NCBI RefSeq assembly: GCF_002407185.1
Contig: NZ_CP023563.1
Location: 3,410,001-3,474,000, forward strand
From: Brachybacterium vulturis
GTDB lineage: Bacteria > Actinomycetota > Actinomycetes > Actinomycetales > Dermabacteraceae
Length of the DNA: 64,000 bases
Direction: 5' to 3'
This document shows, piece by piece, positions 1 through 10,074 of this stretch. The number at the start of each line of letters is the position of its first letter. Position 1 is the stretch's first letter. The translations under genes and the position numbers were made by a program. The notes under the pieces were generated by a model, which saw only the letters and a program-made list of their open reading frames with translations, was not told where the DNA came from and searched no databases.

Positions 1-456
1 GCGGGGACGGGGGTGCGCCTGTCCGACGGGTCCACCAACATCCTGCCCCTTGGCGATCCGGCGCACCGGCAGGCGGCCTGGGCGAACCATGCCCGTCTGG
101 TGCGGCGCTCCCTCGAGCACGGCTACTACCAGGGATGGGACCTGCATCCCGCGCAGCTGCCGACGCGCTTCCTGGCGACGTACTTCTTCTTCACCGAGGG
201 CTTCCCGGCGGCCGCCGTGCGGCTGCGCAACTACGTGGAGAAGATCGAGTCCGCGGTCATGGACGAGCCGGCGACGGCACGCGCCCTGGCCCGCTTCGTC
301 CACCGCGGCCTCCTGTGCGGTGCGGTGTCCGAGGACCGGCTGCGCAGCGCGACGGGTCTGGATCCGCAGCAGCTGGTCGCCCTGGCCCATCCGCGCGCCG
401 CCGCAGGCACCACGCCGTCGCCGTCGCCCACCGCCCCTGGAGGTTCACCCGCATGA
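1..456 (+). CDS. DUF6986 aldolase-like protein, 3' part
   Basis: This is the C-terminal ~150 residues of a gene whose 5' end lies outside the window; the frame is open from base 1. The segment RLSDGSTNILPLG and the later YYQGWDLHPAQLPTR and MDEPATARALA stretches match, from memory, the DUF6986 family. That family resembles HpcH/citrate-lyase-type aldolases and is found beside allantoin genes in actinobacteria. Its reaction is not established to my knowledge. The tail after about residue 130 is a Pro/Ser/Ala-rich extension. The stop overlaps the ATG of the next gene (ATGA), so the two are probably translationally coupled, which supports a role in ureide or glyoxylate metabolism. Confidence 0.8.
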   Translation, partial: AGTGVRLSDGSTNILPLGDPAHRQAAWANHARLVRRSLEHGYYQGWDLHPAQLPTRFLATYFFFTEGFPAAAVRLRNYVEKIESAVMDEPATARALARFVHRGLLCGAVSEDRLRSATGLDPQQLVALAHPRAAAGTTPSPSPTAPGGSPA

Positions 457-1295
457 CCCCCTCGACATCCACCCGCACCCCCACCTACCAGATCCCGCCC
501 GGCGGCCTGCCCCCGCAGACCGACCTGCTGACGGACCGGGCCATGTTCACCGAGTCCTACGCGGTCATCCCGCACGGGACCCTGCGCGACATCGTCACCA
601 GTCGTCTCCCGTTCTGGGACCAGACCCGGCTCTGGGTGCTGGCACGGCCGCTGAGCGGCTTCGCCGAGACCTTCTCCCAGTACCTCATGGAGGTCGCCCC
701 CGGCGGCGGCAGCGAGAGCCCGGAGACCGATCCCGAGGCGGAGAGCGTCCTGTTCCTCATGGACGGCGAGCTGACCGTCGTGATCGACGGGACCACGCAC
801 ACGATGGGCCCCGGCGGCTACGCCTTCATCCCACCGGAGACGACGTGGACGGTGCGCAACACCGGCACCGCGCCCGCCACCTGGCACTGGATCCGCAAGC
901 GGTACCAGCGCGTCGAGGGCATCGAGCTGCCGGCCGCCTTCGTGACGAACGAGCAGGACATCACCCCCACCCCGATGCCGGACACGGACGGCGCCTGGGC
1001 CACGACCCGCTTCGTGGACCCCGATGACCTCCGCCACGACATGCACGTCACGGTGGTCTCCTTCGAGCCCGGCGGCACCATCCCGTTCGCGGAGACCCAT
1101 GTCATGGAGCACGGCCTCTACGTGCTCGAGGGCAAGGCCGTGTACCGCCTGAACCAGGACTGGGTCGAGGTGGAGGCCGGCGACTTCATGTGGCTGCGCG
1201 CCTTCTGCCCGCAGGCCTGCTACGCCGGAGGCCCCGGTCGCTTCCGCTACCTGCTCTACAAGGACATGCACCGGCACATGCCGTTCCTGGGCTGA
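453..1295 (+). CDS. allE: (S)-ureidoglycine aminohydrolase
   Basis: A 280-residue bicupin of the AllE/YlbA family. It releases ammonia from (S)-ureidoglycine to give (S)-ureidoglycolate, a late step of allantoin degradation in the cytosol. Two cupin domains are visible: the first around residues 60-150 (FLMDGELTVVIDG, GGYAFIPPETTW) and the second around 190-275 (FAETHVMEHGLYVLEGKAVY, then GDFMWLRAFCPQACYAGG). The second carries the His and Glu residues expected of the metal site. The ATG at 453 overlaps the preceding stop and has GGAGG about 9 nt upstream. Length is typical for the family (~260-280). The divide from the hyi operon is 207 nt and holds its own promoter, so allE belongs to the upstream unit. 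Confidence 0.92.
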   Translation: MTPSTSTRTPTYQIPPGGLPPQTDLLTDRAMFTESYAVIPHGTLRDIVTSRLPFWDQTRLWVLARPLSGFAETFSQYLMEVAPGGGSESPETDPEAESVLFLMDGELTVVIDGTTHTMGPGGYAFIPPETTWTVRNTGTAPATWHWIRKRYQRVEGIELPAAFVTNEQDITPTPMPDTDGAWATTRFVDPDDLRHDMHVTVVSFEPGGTIPFAETHVMEHGLYVLEGKAVYRLNQDWVEVEAGDFMWLRAFCPQACYAGGPGRFRYLLYKDMHRHMPFLG

Positions 1296-1391
1296 TCACC
1301 TCACCGCCCCTCCCACCTGCGATCCCCGGTCACGCGCTGCAGCGGCCGGGGATCGTCGGCACCACGGCAGGCGATCGCCGTCCCGAAGAGG

Positions 1392-1420
1392 TTGACGCCG
1401 CCACCTCCACCCCGTAGTGT
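1392..1420 (+). promoter_or_regulatory. candidate sigma-70-type promoter of the hyi-glxR-gcl-glxK-allB unit
   Basis: TTGACG at 1392-1397 and TAGTGT at 1415-1420 are separated by exactly 17 bp, a good match to the housekeeping -35/TANNNT pattern. Transcription would begin near 1427, leaving a ~75-nt leader before hyi. The dyads listed next overlap the predicted start point. Sequence match only; not demonstrated. Confidence 0.55.
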
Positions 1421-1467
1421 TTCCATCACAAGGAATAATTCTTCCACAGTACGAGAACCGCCGGTTC
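1421..1467 (+). promoter_or_regulatory. two dyads overlapping the predicted start of hyi transcription (operator candidates)
   Basis: Directly after the -10 box lies TTCC-N7-GGAA (1421-1435), whose GGAA is also the left arm of GGAA-N6-TTCC (1432-1445). Ten bases later is a perfect 6-bp dyad with a one-base centre, GAACCG-C-CGGTTC (1455-1467). Sites at and just after the start point suit repression. Allantoin and glyoxylate genes are commonly controlled by IclR-family AllR or GntR repressors, but no such regulator is in the window, so the binding protein is unknown. Confidence 0.4.
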
Positions 1468-1502
1468 CGTGATCCACCATCGACGACCCGAGGGGGCAAT
1501 CC

Positions 1503-2333
1503 ATGTCCAGCACCAGCACCACGCCGTCGCCCCGAGACTTCACCATCAACTGCACGACGCTGCTGTCCGAGCTGCCGGTGCTCGAGCGGGCCCAGGCCGC
1601 CCGCGACGCCGGCTTCGAGCGCGTCGAGTTCTGGTGGCCCTTCGACAGCGCCACCCCGACCCAGCAGGAGATCGACGACTTCGTCGCCTCGATCGAAGCC
1701 GCCGGCGTCCAGCTGGTGGGGCTGAACTTCTTCGCCGGCGACATGCCCGGCGGCGACCGCGGGATCGTCTCCTCCCCCGGCCGCGAAGAGGAGTTCGCCG
1801 CGAACGTCGAGGTCGTCGCCGCACTCGGCGAACGTCTCGGCTGCCGCGCGTTCAACGCCCTGTACGGCCTGCGCATCGAGGGTCAGGACCCGGCCGCCCA
1901 GGACGAGACCGCCGTGGCCAACCTCGCGCTCGCGGCCCGCGCCGTCGCCGCCTTCGGCGGCACCGTGCTGCTCGAGCCGGTCTCCGGAGCCGACGCCTAC
2001 CCCCTGAAGACCGCGGCCGAAGCGCTCGCGATCATCGACCGGGTGCGCGCAGAAGGGGTGGAGAACATCGCTCTGCTCGCCGACTTCTACCACCTCGCCG
2101 TCAACGGCGAGGACGTCGCCGCCGTGATCGAGGCGCACGCCGCCGAGTTCGGGCACATCCAGATCGCCGACTCCCCCGGCCGCGGTGCCCCGGGCACCGG
2201 GGACCTGCCCCTGGACCAGTGGATCCAGCGCTCGCGCGCCCTGGGCTACGAGGGCGGCGTCGCCCTCGAGTACAAGCAGGACCGCGCCACGGCCTTCGAC
2301 TGGTTCTCCCAGCCCGCCGCCGCGACCAGCTGA
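1503..2333 (+). CDS. hyi: hydroxypyruvate isomerase
   Basis: A 276-residue TIM-barrel protein of the Hyi family, interconverting hydroxypyruvate and tartronate semialdehyde in the glyoxylate carboligase route. Family signatures are present: FWWPF after the first helix, VLLEPVSG with a metal-binding Glu, LADFYHLAVNGEDV, GHIQIADSPGRGAPGTG and LEYKQD near the C terminus. Length matches the usual ~260. The ATG follows a GAGGGGG Shine-Dalgarno stretch. It is the first gene of a five-gene unit in the order hyi-glxR-gcl-glxK-allB, and the first three are the classical glyoxylate-to-glycerate module. Confidence 0.93.
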   Translation: MSSTSTTPSPRDFTINCTTLLSELPVLERAQAARDAGFERVEFWWPFDSATPTQQEIDDFVASIEAAGVQLVGLNFFAGDMPGGDRGIVSSPGREEEFAANVEVVAALGERLGCRAFNALYGLRIEGQDPAAQDETAVANLALAARAVAAFGGTVLLEPVSGADAYPLKTAAEALAIIDRVRAEGVENIALLADFYHLAVNGEDVAAVIEAHAAEFGHIQIADSPGRGAPGTGDLPLDQWIQRSRALGYEGGVALEYKQDRATAFDWFSQPAAATS

Positions 2334-2384
2334 CCCCCGCTCCTCCCCCTCTCCACGCGCAACACTCTGCGAAAGGACCCCGAC

Positions 2385-3281
2385 ATGACCAAGATCGCTG
2401 TCATCGGACTCGGAATCATGGGACTGCCCATGGCCAAGAACCTCGTCACCGCCGGCCACGACGTCACCGGATTCAACCGCTCCCGCGGGAAGATCGATGC
2501 CCTCGTCGAGGCGGGCGGCAAGGGCGCTGACTCCGTCGCCGACGCCGTGCGCGAGGCCGAGGTGATCATCACGATGCTCCCGGACTCCCCCGACGTCGAG
2601 GCCGTCGTCAGCGGCGAGGAGGGAGTCTTCGCGAACGCCTCCGCCGGCGCCCTGTGGATCGACGCCTCCACGATCCGCCCCGATGTCGCCGCGGCGCTCG
2701 CCGAGCAGGCCCGCGAGGCCGGGCTGCGCCCGCTGGATGCCCCGGTCTCCGGCGGCGAGGCCGGCGCGATCTCCGGTGCGCTGTCCATCATGATCGGTGG
2801 CGAGACGGCGGACGTCGAGGCCGTGGACGAGGTGCTCCAGGGCGTCGGGAAGACGATCGTGCACGTGGGCCCCTCCGGCTCCGGGCAGACCGTCAAGGCG
2901 GCCAACCAGCTCATCGTCGCCGCCAACATCCAGGCGGTCAGCGAAGCAGTCGTCTTCCTCGAGGCCTACGGCGTGGACACGACCGCCGCCCTCAAGGTCC
3001 TGGGAGGCGGCCTGGCCGGCTCCAAGGTGCTCGAGCAGAAGGGCCAGAAGCTCCTGGACCGGGACTTCGCCCCCGGTTTCCGTCTCGAGCTGCACCACAA
3101 GGACATGGGCATCGTGACCTCGGCCGCCCGTGAGGCGGGGGTCACCATCCCCCTCGGCTCCCTCGTGGCCCAGCAGGTCGGAGCCACCGTCGCCCGCGGC
3201 GACGGCGGCCTGGACCATTCCGGTCTGTTCACCCTGGTCGAGGCGCTCTCGACCCGCCCGGGCGACGACGCCCGCGCCTGA
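2385..3281 (+). CDS. glxR: 2-hydroxy-3-oxopropionate (tartronate semialdehyde) reductase
   Basis: A 298-residue beta-hydroxyacid dehydrogenase that reduces tartronate semialdehyde to D-glycerate with NAD(P)H. The N terminus has the Rossmann fingerprint GLGIMGLPMAKNL, followed by the family motif DAPVSGGEAGAISGALS near residue 120 and the catalytic-lysine segment SGQTVKAANQLI near residue 170. The C-terminal helical domain ends with an HKDMGIV segment typical of the group. The spacing to hyi is 51 nt and to gcl 27 nt, with clear AAGGA-type ribosome sites, so the genes are co-transcribed. Confidence 0.95.
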   Translation: MTKIAVIGLGIMGLPMAKNLVTAGHDVTGFNRSRGKIDALVEAGGKGADSVADAVREAEVIITMLPDSPDVEAVVSGEEGVFANASAGALWIDASTIRPDVAAALAEQAREAGLRPLDAPVSGGEAGAISGALSIMIGGETADVEAVDEVLQGVGKTIVHVGPSGSGQTVKAANQLIVAANIQAVSEAVVFLEAYGVDTTAALKVLGGGLAGSKVLEQKGQKLLDRDFAPGFRLELHHKDMGIVTSAAREAGVTIPLGSLVAQQVGATVARGDGGLDHSGLFTLVEALSTRPGDDARA

Positions 3282-3308
3282 CCCCCTGTTGCTTCGAAGG
3301 AGAACATC

Positions 3309-5120
<1,812 letters not shown>

Positions 5121-5154
5121 TCCCACCGTGCCGACCCGCGGACAGGAGGCAGCA

Positions 5155-6360
5155 GTGCGCATCATCCTCGCACCGGACAAGTTCAAGGGCTCGGCCGACG
5201 CGCAGGAGGTGGCCGCCGCCCTGGAGAAGGGGCTGCGCTCCGCCTCGGCGGAGCCGGACGCCCTCGACATCGTCAGGATCCCCGTGGCCGACGGTGGCGA
5301 GGGCACGGTCCAGGCGGCCCTCGGCGCCGGGTACTCCTCCCGGTCGCTGTCGGTCACCGGACCGGTGGGACTGCCGGTCGAGGCGGCCTATGCCGCTCTC
5401 GACGGCACCGCGGTGATCGAGATGTCCCAGGCCTCGGGCCTGGACGCGCTGCCCCGCGGCGAGGACGGGGACCCGCTGCTGGATGCCCTCGGGGCCGGCA
5501 GCCGCGGCACCGGCGAGCTGATCGCGCATGCGCTGGAGCACGGCGCACGGCGGATCATCCTCGGCGTCGGCGGCAGCGCCTGCACCGACGGCGGGACCGG
5601 GATGCTCACCGCTCTCGGTGCCCGGTTCCTCGACGCCGCCGGCCAGGAGCTGGCGGGCGGGGGCGGAGCCCTGCGGGACCTCGCCCGGGTCGATCTCTCC
5701 GGCATGTCTGCGGCGGTGGCGGGTGCGGACTTCGTGCTCGCCGCCGACGTGGACAACCCCCTGCTCGGCCCCGAGGGCGCCGCGGCCGTCTTCGGCCCCC
5801 AGAAGGGCGCGGACCCCACCCAGGTCGCCGCGCTCGAGGAGGGCCTGACCCGCTGGCGGGACCGCGCCGAGGAGGCGCTCGGCTCCGTGGCCGGCGAAGT
5901 GGCACTCGCCCCCGGCGCCGGGGCGGCCGGAGGGCTGGGATTCGCGGCGCTCGCCGTCCTCGGCGCCCGCCGCCGACCGGGTATCGACGTGGTGCTGGAG
6001 CTGGTCGGCCTCGCCGAGCGGATCCTCGGCGCCTCGCTCGTGATCACGGGCGAGGGCAGCCTCGACGCGCAGTCCCTGGGCGGCAAGGCGCCGATGGGCG
6101 TGCTGCGCACGGCGCAGCGGGCCTCGATCCCCACCGTCGTGGTCTGCGGCCGCAGCCTGCTGCCCGCGCAGCAGCTGCGGGAGGCGGGCTTCGCCGCCGT
6201 GCATACGCTGCTCGAGCGCGCGGAGGACGCCCGCACCAGCATGGCCGACGCCCCTCGGCTGCTGCAGGAGGTGGGTGCCGAGATCGGGCGGCAGCTGCTC
6301 GCCTCCCGCAGTCCGGGCCACGCCCGGCAGACTGACCCCCACCAGGTCGCCGGCGGCTGA
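5155..6360 (+). CDS. glxK: glycerate 2-kinase
   Basis: A GlxK/GarK-family glycerate kinase that phosphorylates D-glycerate to 2-phosphoglycerate, delivering ureide carbon to glycolysis. I use the GTG at 5155 because AGGAGG lies 5-6 nt upstream and the protein then begins MRIILAPDKFKGS, the canonical family N terminus. This gives 401 residues against a usual ~380. Other signatures are VADGGEGTVQA (near residue 45), GVGGSACTDGGTGMLTALG (near 140) and a GEGSLDAQSL segment (near 300). A longer in-frame reading upstream would overlap gcl heavily and is not credible. The C-terminal ~20 residues are an unusual extension. Confidence 0.93.
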   Translation: MRIILAPDKFKGSADAQEVAAALEKGLRSASAEPDALDIVRIPVADGGEGTVQAALGAGYSSRSLSVTGPVGLPVEAAYAALDGTAVIEMSQASGLDALPRGEDGDPLLDALGAGSRGTGELIAHALEHGARRIILGVGGSACTDGGTGMLTALGARFLDAAGQELAGGGGALRDLARVDLSGMSAAVAGADFVLAADVDNPLLGPEGAAAVFGPQKGADPTQVAALEEGLTRWRDRAEEALGSVAGEVALAPGAGAAGGLGFAALAVLGARRRPGIDVVLELVGLAERILGASLVITGEGSLDAQSLGGKAPMGVLRTAQRASIPTVVVCGRSLLPAQQLREAGFAAVHTLLERAEDARTSMADAPRLLQEVGAEIGRQLLASRSPGHARQTDPHQVAGG

Positions 6361-6425
6361 GGTCGGCGCATGCCCAGCACCGACCGTGACCAGCGGTCGG
6401 CACGCACCAGCAGAAGGACAGGACG

Positions 6426-7934
6426 ATGACGACACAGGACTCCCGAGGCCAGGGCACCGACGCCCCCGTGACCGGGGTCGCCCTGAACGACCCCGATCGT
6501 GTGCGGCGCCTCATCGCCGACTACCACCGCGAGCACGGCGAGGCCCCCGCCGCCGCGGAGCCCCGGGGCAGCGCCGAGGCGTCCCCGCACGCTGAGGGGA
6601 CGCCGTTCGACCTGGTGGTGAAGGGACGACGGGTGGCGGGCGAGGGCGGCTTCGCCGCGCGCGAGATCGGCATCCGCGACGGCAGGATCGCCGCGATCGA
6701 GCCGCTCGGCGCCGCTCTGCAGGCCCGCGAGGTCGTCGAGCTGGCCGACGACGAGACGCTGCTGCCGGGTCTCGTGGACACCCATGTGCACATCAACGAG
6801 CCCGGGCGCACCGAGTGGGAGGGCTTCGCCACCGCCACGCGCGCCGCGGCCGCCGGCGGGGTGACCACCGTGCTGGACATGCCGCTGAACTCCATCCCCT
6901 CGACGGTCAACCCCCCGGCGCTCGAGTACAAGCAGCTCTTCGCGCAGCAGGGCGCCTTCGTGGACATCGGGTTCTGGGGCGGGGCGATCCCCGGCAACCT
7001 CCCGCAGCTGCGGCCGCTGCATGACGCCGGCGTCTTCGGGTTCAAGTGCTTCCTGCTGCACTCCGGGGTCGACGAGTTCCCGCCGCTGACCGCCGAGGAG
7101 CTCGGCGAGGCCCTGACGGAGACCTCCTCCTTCGGTTCGCTGATGATCGTGCACGCCGAGGACGCCGAGACGATCGACAGCGCCCCGCAGGCCGCGGGGA
7201 ACACGTACGGAAGCTTCCTGCAGTCCCGTCCCCGCGATGCCGAGAACCTGGCGATCTCCTCGGTCATCGAGCGCACCCGCGCCACCGGTGGCCGCACCCA
7301 CATCCTGCACCTGTCCAGCTCGGACGCCCTGGACATGATCGCCGGCGCGAAGCGCGAGGGGCTCGACCTCACCGTCGAGACCTGCCCCCACTACCTCACC
7401 CTGAGCGCTGAGGAGATCCCGGACGGGGCGACGGCCTTCAAGTGCTGCCCGCCCGTGCGCGAGGAGGACAACCGCGAGCAGCTCTGGCAGGGCCTGCTCG
7501 AGGGGACGATCGACTTCATCGTCTCGGACCACTCCCCCTCCACGCTCGAGCTCAAGAACCCCAGCGACGGTGATTTCGCCGTCGCCTGGGGCGGGGTCTC
7601 CTCCCTGCAGCTCGGTCTGTCGCTGATCTGGACCGAGGCGCGCCGCCGCGGGATCGAGCTGGAGCGCGTGGTCCGCTGGATGTCCAGCGCCCCCGCAGAG
7701 CGGGTGGGGCTGACCTCGAAGGGACAGCTCGCGATCGGGTTCGATGCCGACCTCGCCGTGTTCGCCGCCGAGGAGACCTTCGTGGTGGACGCCGGGCAGC
7801 TGCACCATCGCCACCCGATCACCCCGTACCAGGGCAAGACGCTCCAGGGCCGGGTCCGCGCGACCTACCTGCGCGGGCAGCGGGTGGAGTTCGATGCTCC
7901 GACCGGACAGCTGCTGCGCCACGAGCAGGCGTGA
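6426..7934 (+). CDS. allB: allantoinase with N-terminal extension
   Basis: A 502-residue amidohydrolase that hydrolyses allantoin to allantoate. The metal-binding DTHVHINEPG motif is near residue 120, the carbamylated lysine in GFKCFLLHSG near 205, metal histidines in MIVHAED and ILHLSSSD, and the catalytic Asp in SDHSPS near 365. The usual length is ~450. Here the catalytic domain starts near residue 60 (FDLVVKGRRV) and is preceded by about 55 residues, including a helical LNDPDRVRRLIADYHREHG. The ATG at 6426 has an AAGGACAGGACG leader, so the extension looks genuine. Position at the end of the glyoxylate genes links ring opening to carbon salvage. Confidence 0.93.
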   Translation: MTTQDSRGQGTDAPVTGVALNDPDRVRRLIADYHREHGEAPAAAEPRGSAEASPHAEGTPFDLVVKGRRVAGEGGFAAREIGIRDGRIAAIEPLGAALQAREVVELADDETLLPGLVDTHVHINEPGRTEWEGFATATRAAAAGGVTTVLDMPLNSIPSTVNPPALEYKQLFAQQGAFVDIGFWGGAIPGNLPQLRPLHDAGVFGFKCFLLHSGVDEFPPLTAEELGEALTETSSFGSLMIVHAEDAETIDSAPQAAGNTYGSFLQSRPRDAENLAISSVIERTRATGGRTHILHLSSSDALDMIAGAKREGLDLTVETCPHYLTLSAEEIPDGATAFKCCPPVREEDNREQLWQGLLEGTIDFIVSDHSPSTLELKNPSDGDFAVAWGGVSSLQLGLSLIWTEARRRGIELERVVRWMSSAPAERVGLTSKGQLAIGFDADLAVFAAEETFVVDAGQLHHRHPITPYQGKTLQGRVRATYLRGQRVEFDAPTGQLLRHEQA

Positions 7935-8018
7935 GCCGGGCCGTGCGGCGAGCGCCGTGACGAGCCTCGCCGCCCCGCCCCTGCCGCCGAGGTCCCCCAC
8001 AGGACTACCGTGGGTCCC

Positions 8019-8711
8019 ATGTGGCAGCTGATGGATCTCCTGTACGGGCACAAGAAGGAGAGGGTCGCGCCCGCGGACGCGCTCCCCGGCCGGGACCGCT
8101 GCCCGTACCCGCTCGCGCGCGAGCACCTCGTGCTGGGCACCGACATGCTCGGCCCCGACGCCCCCGTCGACCCGCGGCCCTGGCCCGCCGGCAGCGAGGA
8201 GATCATCCTGGCCGGAGGATGCTTCTGGGGCATCGAACGGATCGCCTGGCAGGTCCCGGGCGTGCACACCACCTCCTCGGGCTATGCCGGCGGATTCACG
8301 CCGCACCCCACCTACGAGGAGGTGTTCTCCGCCCGCACCGGCCACACCGAGGCCGTGCGCGTCATCTACTCCGGCGGCGAGAGGACCCTGCGCCGCCTGC
8401 TCACCCAGTTCTGGGAGCAGCACGATCCCACCACCGCGAACCGGCAGGGCAACGACGTGGGCACCGAGTACCGCAGCGCCGTGTACTGGACCACCCCCGC
8501 CCAGGGTGAGGTGGTGCGCGACTCCGCGCAGCGCTACCAGCAGGCACTGGACGAGGCCGGCCGCGGCACCATCAGCACCGAGCTGCTCCCGCTGGCCGAG
8601 GCCGGAGACGGCGTGTACTACACGGCCGAGGCCGAGCAGCAGCAGTTCCTGGCGCGGAACCCCGCCGGCTACTGCAACCACGGGTTCAACGGGGTGGCCT
8701 GCTCGCTCTGA
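8019..8711 (+). CDS. msrA: peptide-methionine (S)-S-oxide reductase MsrA
   Basis: A 230-residue thiol reductase repairing methionine-S-sulfoxide. The catalytic GGCFWGIER lies near residue 65. FANRQGNDVGTEYRS-type substrate residues follow (here TTANRQGNDVGTEYRS). The C terminus YCNHGFNGVACSL supplies resolving cysteines. About 50 N-terminal residues precede the core, as in other actinobacterial MsrA. I chose the ATG at 8019 because TACCGT (8006-8011) is a -10 box 7 nt upstream, suggesting a leaderless mRNA; the GTG at 8010 is an in-frame alternative. The gene is not obviously part of the allantoin unit. Confidence 0.92.
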   Translation: MWQLMDLLYGHKKERVAPADALPGRDRCPYPLAREHLVLGTDMLGPDAPVDPRPWPAGSEEIILAGGCFWGIERIAWQVPGVHTTSSGYAGGFTPHPTYEEVFSARTGHTEAVRVIYSGGERTLRRLLTQFWEQHDPTTANRQGNDVGTEYRSAVYWTTPAQGEVVRDSAQRYQQALDEAGRGTISTELLPLAEAGDGVYYTAEAEQQQFLARNPAGYCNHGFNGVACSL

Positions 8712-8752
8712 GGCGCTCGCCGTCGCCCGCGCCGGGCGGGCCTCAGCGCCTC
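8710..8752. terminator. hairpin between convergent msrA and ArsD-like gene
   Basis: Outer arms GAGGCGCT (8710-8717) and AGCGCCTC (8745-8752) are perfect complements, with a further GC-rich inverted repeat (GCCCG...CGGGC) inside. The structure overlaps the stop codons of both convergent genes, so it could terminate transcription from either side. There is no T-tract, as is common in actinobacteria. Confidence 0.5.
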
Positions 8753-9285
8753 GCGGTCCCGGCCCCGGGCAGTCCGTCGCCGTGGTCACCGCCCATGAGG
8801 TTGCGTCGGCCGCCCATGTCCGGGCCGCCGGCCGGTCGCGCCGGTGCCGGAGCCCCGCCCATCAGCTGCGCCGCGAAGCCGCCCGCCTCGCGCGGCAGCG
8901 GCGCCCCGCCGGTCGGCATGCCGCTCGGCCCGCAGGCCGCCGCCGCGGCCGACGTCCGGGTGCGGGGCGCGCCGCCCTCCCTGGCGAACCGGATCATCTG
9001 CTCCGTGCTCGGATAGACCGCGGTGACGACGATGTCCAGGCCCAGCAGCGTGATCGGCAGCGCGCCCTCCCCCGCGGAGTCGAGCAGCGCCCGCACCGGC
9101 TCGCACTCCTGGAAGGCCCAGGCGTCCTCGTCCTGCAGGTAGACGGTGATCGGCTGACCGTCCAGGGCGAGCGCGGCGGCCTCGTCGAGGAACGCCTCCT
9201 GCTGCTCGTGATCGGGCGGCGGGGAGGGCAGGAAGATGTCCAGTCCTGCGAGCGTCGCGGTCTCGTCGGCGTCGGCGTCGGTCAT
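8743..9285 (-). CDS. ArsD-like domain protein lacking the metalloid cysteines
   Basis: A 180-residue protein starting MTDADADET. Residues ~15-110 resemble the arsenic metallochaperone/repressor ArsD: a first strand GLDIFLPS, then PITVYLQDEDAWAFQEC, a helix, and LPITLLGLDIVVTAVYPSTEQM, which matches the ArsD pattern ending in YP-x-R/T-x-E-L. ArsD binds metalloid through an N-terminal Cys-Cys pair and another Cys near residue 18. Here the corresponding segment is DIFLPSPPPDHEQQ with no cysteine. The last ~70 residues are Gly/Pro/Ala-rich low complexity. No ars genes are adjacent. The fold assignment is inference from the pattern, and the function is unknown. Confidence 0.65.
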   Translation of the reverse strand: MTDADADETATLAGLDIFLPSPPPDHEQQEAFLDEAAALALDGQPITVYLQDEDAWAFQECEPVRALLDSAGEGALPITLLGLDIVVTAVYPSTEQMIRFAREGGAPRTRTSAAAAACGPSGMPTGGAPLPREAGGFAAQLMGGAPAPARPAGGPDMGGRRNLMGGDHGDGLPGAGTARR

Positions 9286-9319
9286 GCACACCACGGTAGC
9301 GCCCCGGGGCGCTCGGCCT

Positions 9320-10033
9320 TCACCCGGCAGGCAGCTCCGCCGACGCCGCAGCATCCAGCACCCGGCCCAGCGGGCGGTAGTGCTCGAGGACGGCCCGGCG
9401 GTAGGCGATCACGTCCCCGGCCTCCAGCGCACTCAGCATGGCCTGGTGCGCATCGACGGTGTCCAGGATGTCCTCGGCCGGGGGCAGCTCGAGGAGCGGC
9501 AGCGCGGCGGTGTGGATCTCCCAGAAGGCCTGCGCGAGCTGGCGCAGCAGCCGATTGTCCAGTCGTGAGAACAGTGCGGTGTGGAAGGCGGCATCGGCCT
9601 CGGGGAAGGGCCGGCCGGTGGAGGCCAGCTCCCGCATCTGCTCGACCAGACGCTCGAGATCGGGGTTGGCGGAATCACGATAGATCTCCGCCAGCTGCTC
9701 GGCGACGGACAGGTCGATCGCGATCCTCAGCTCCACCACCTCGCGCAGGGCTCGCAGATCATTGCCGTCGTCCAGGCGGGCGCGGAACAGCAGCCCCTCC
9801 ACCAGCGGGGAGAGCGAGAGCTGCCCCACGAAGGTGCCGTGGCCGTGCCGCACCTCGACGATGTCCAGCGAGGCGAGCGTGCGCATCGCCTCGCGGACCG
9901 ACGAGCGGGAGATCCGGAGCCGCTCGCACAGCGCGCTCTCGGTGGGCATCGGCTCGCCCGGCCGCAGCCCTTCCACCAGGATCAGCTCCTGGATGCGGTC
10001 GACTGCTCCGCTCCCGGTCCCCTTGCTGCGCAT
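9320..10033 (-). CDS. GntR-family (FadR/FCD) regulator, probable sialic-acid locus repressor
   Basis: A 237-residue regulator with an N-terminal winged helix (PMPTESALCERLRISRSSVREAMRTLASLDIVEVRHGHGTF is spread over residues ~30-70) and a C-terminal all-helical FCD effector domain. The FCD carries the metal/ligand histidines in ADAAFHTALF, HTAALPL, DAHQAML and EHYRPL. It is transcribed away from the transporter and sialidase genes, the usual arrangement for an autoregulated local repressor such as NanR. The ATG at 10033 has AGGAGG 6 nt upstream; a GTG codon immediately before it (10036) is an alternative. The effector is inferred from context only. Confidence 0.85.
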   Translation of the reverse strand: MRSKGTGSGAVDRIQELILVEGLRPGEPMPTESALCERLRISRSSVREAMRTLASLDIVEVRHGHGTFVGQLSLSPLVEGLLFRARLDDGNDLRALREVVELRIAIDLSVAEQLAEIYRDSANPDLERLVEQMRELASTGRPFPEADAAFHTALFSRLDNRLLRQLAQAFWEIHTAALPLLELPPAEDILDTVDAHQAMLSALEAGDVIAYRRAVLEHYRPLGRVLDAAASAELPAG

Positions 10034-10074
10034 CACGCCCCTCCTCCCGGACCCGAGCCGCGACCTGCGACCAG

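Noticed and set aside
8786..9289. Alternative Arg-rich frame overlapping the ArsD-like gene
   Set aside because: The Arg/Gly/Ala-dominated translation is typical of a shifted frame in GC-rich DNA; the other frame gives the ArsD-like fold pattern.
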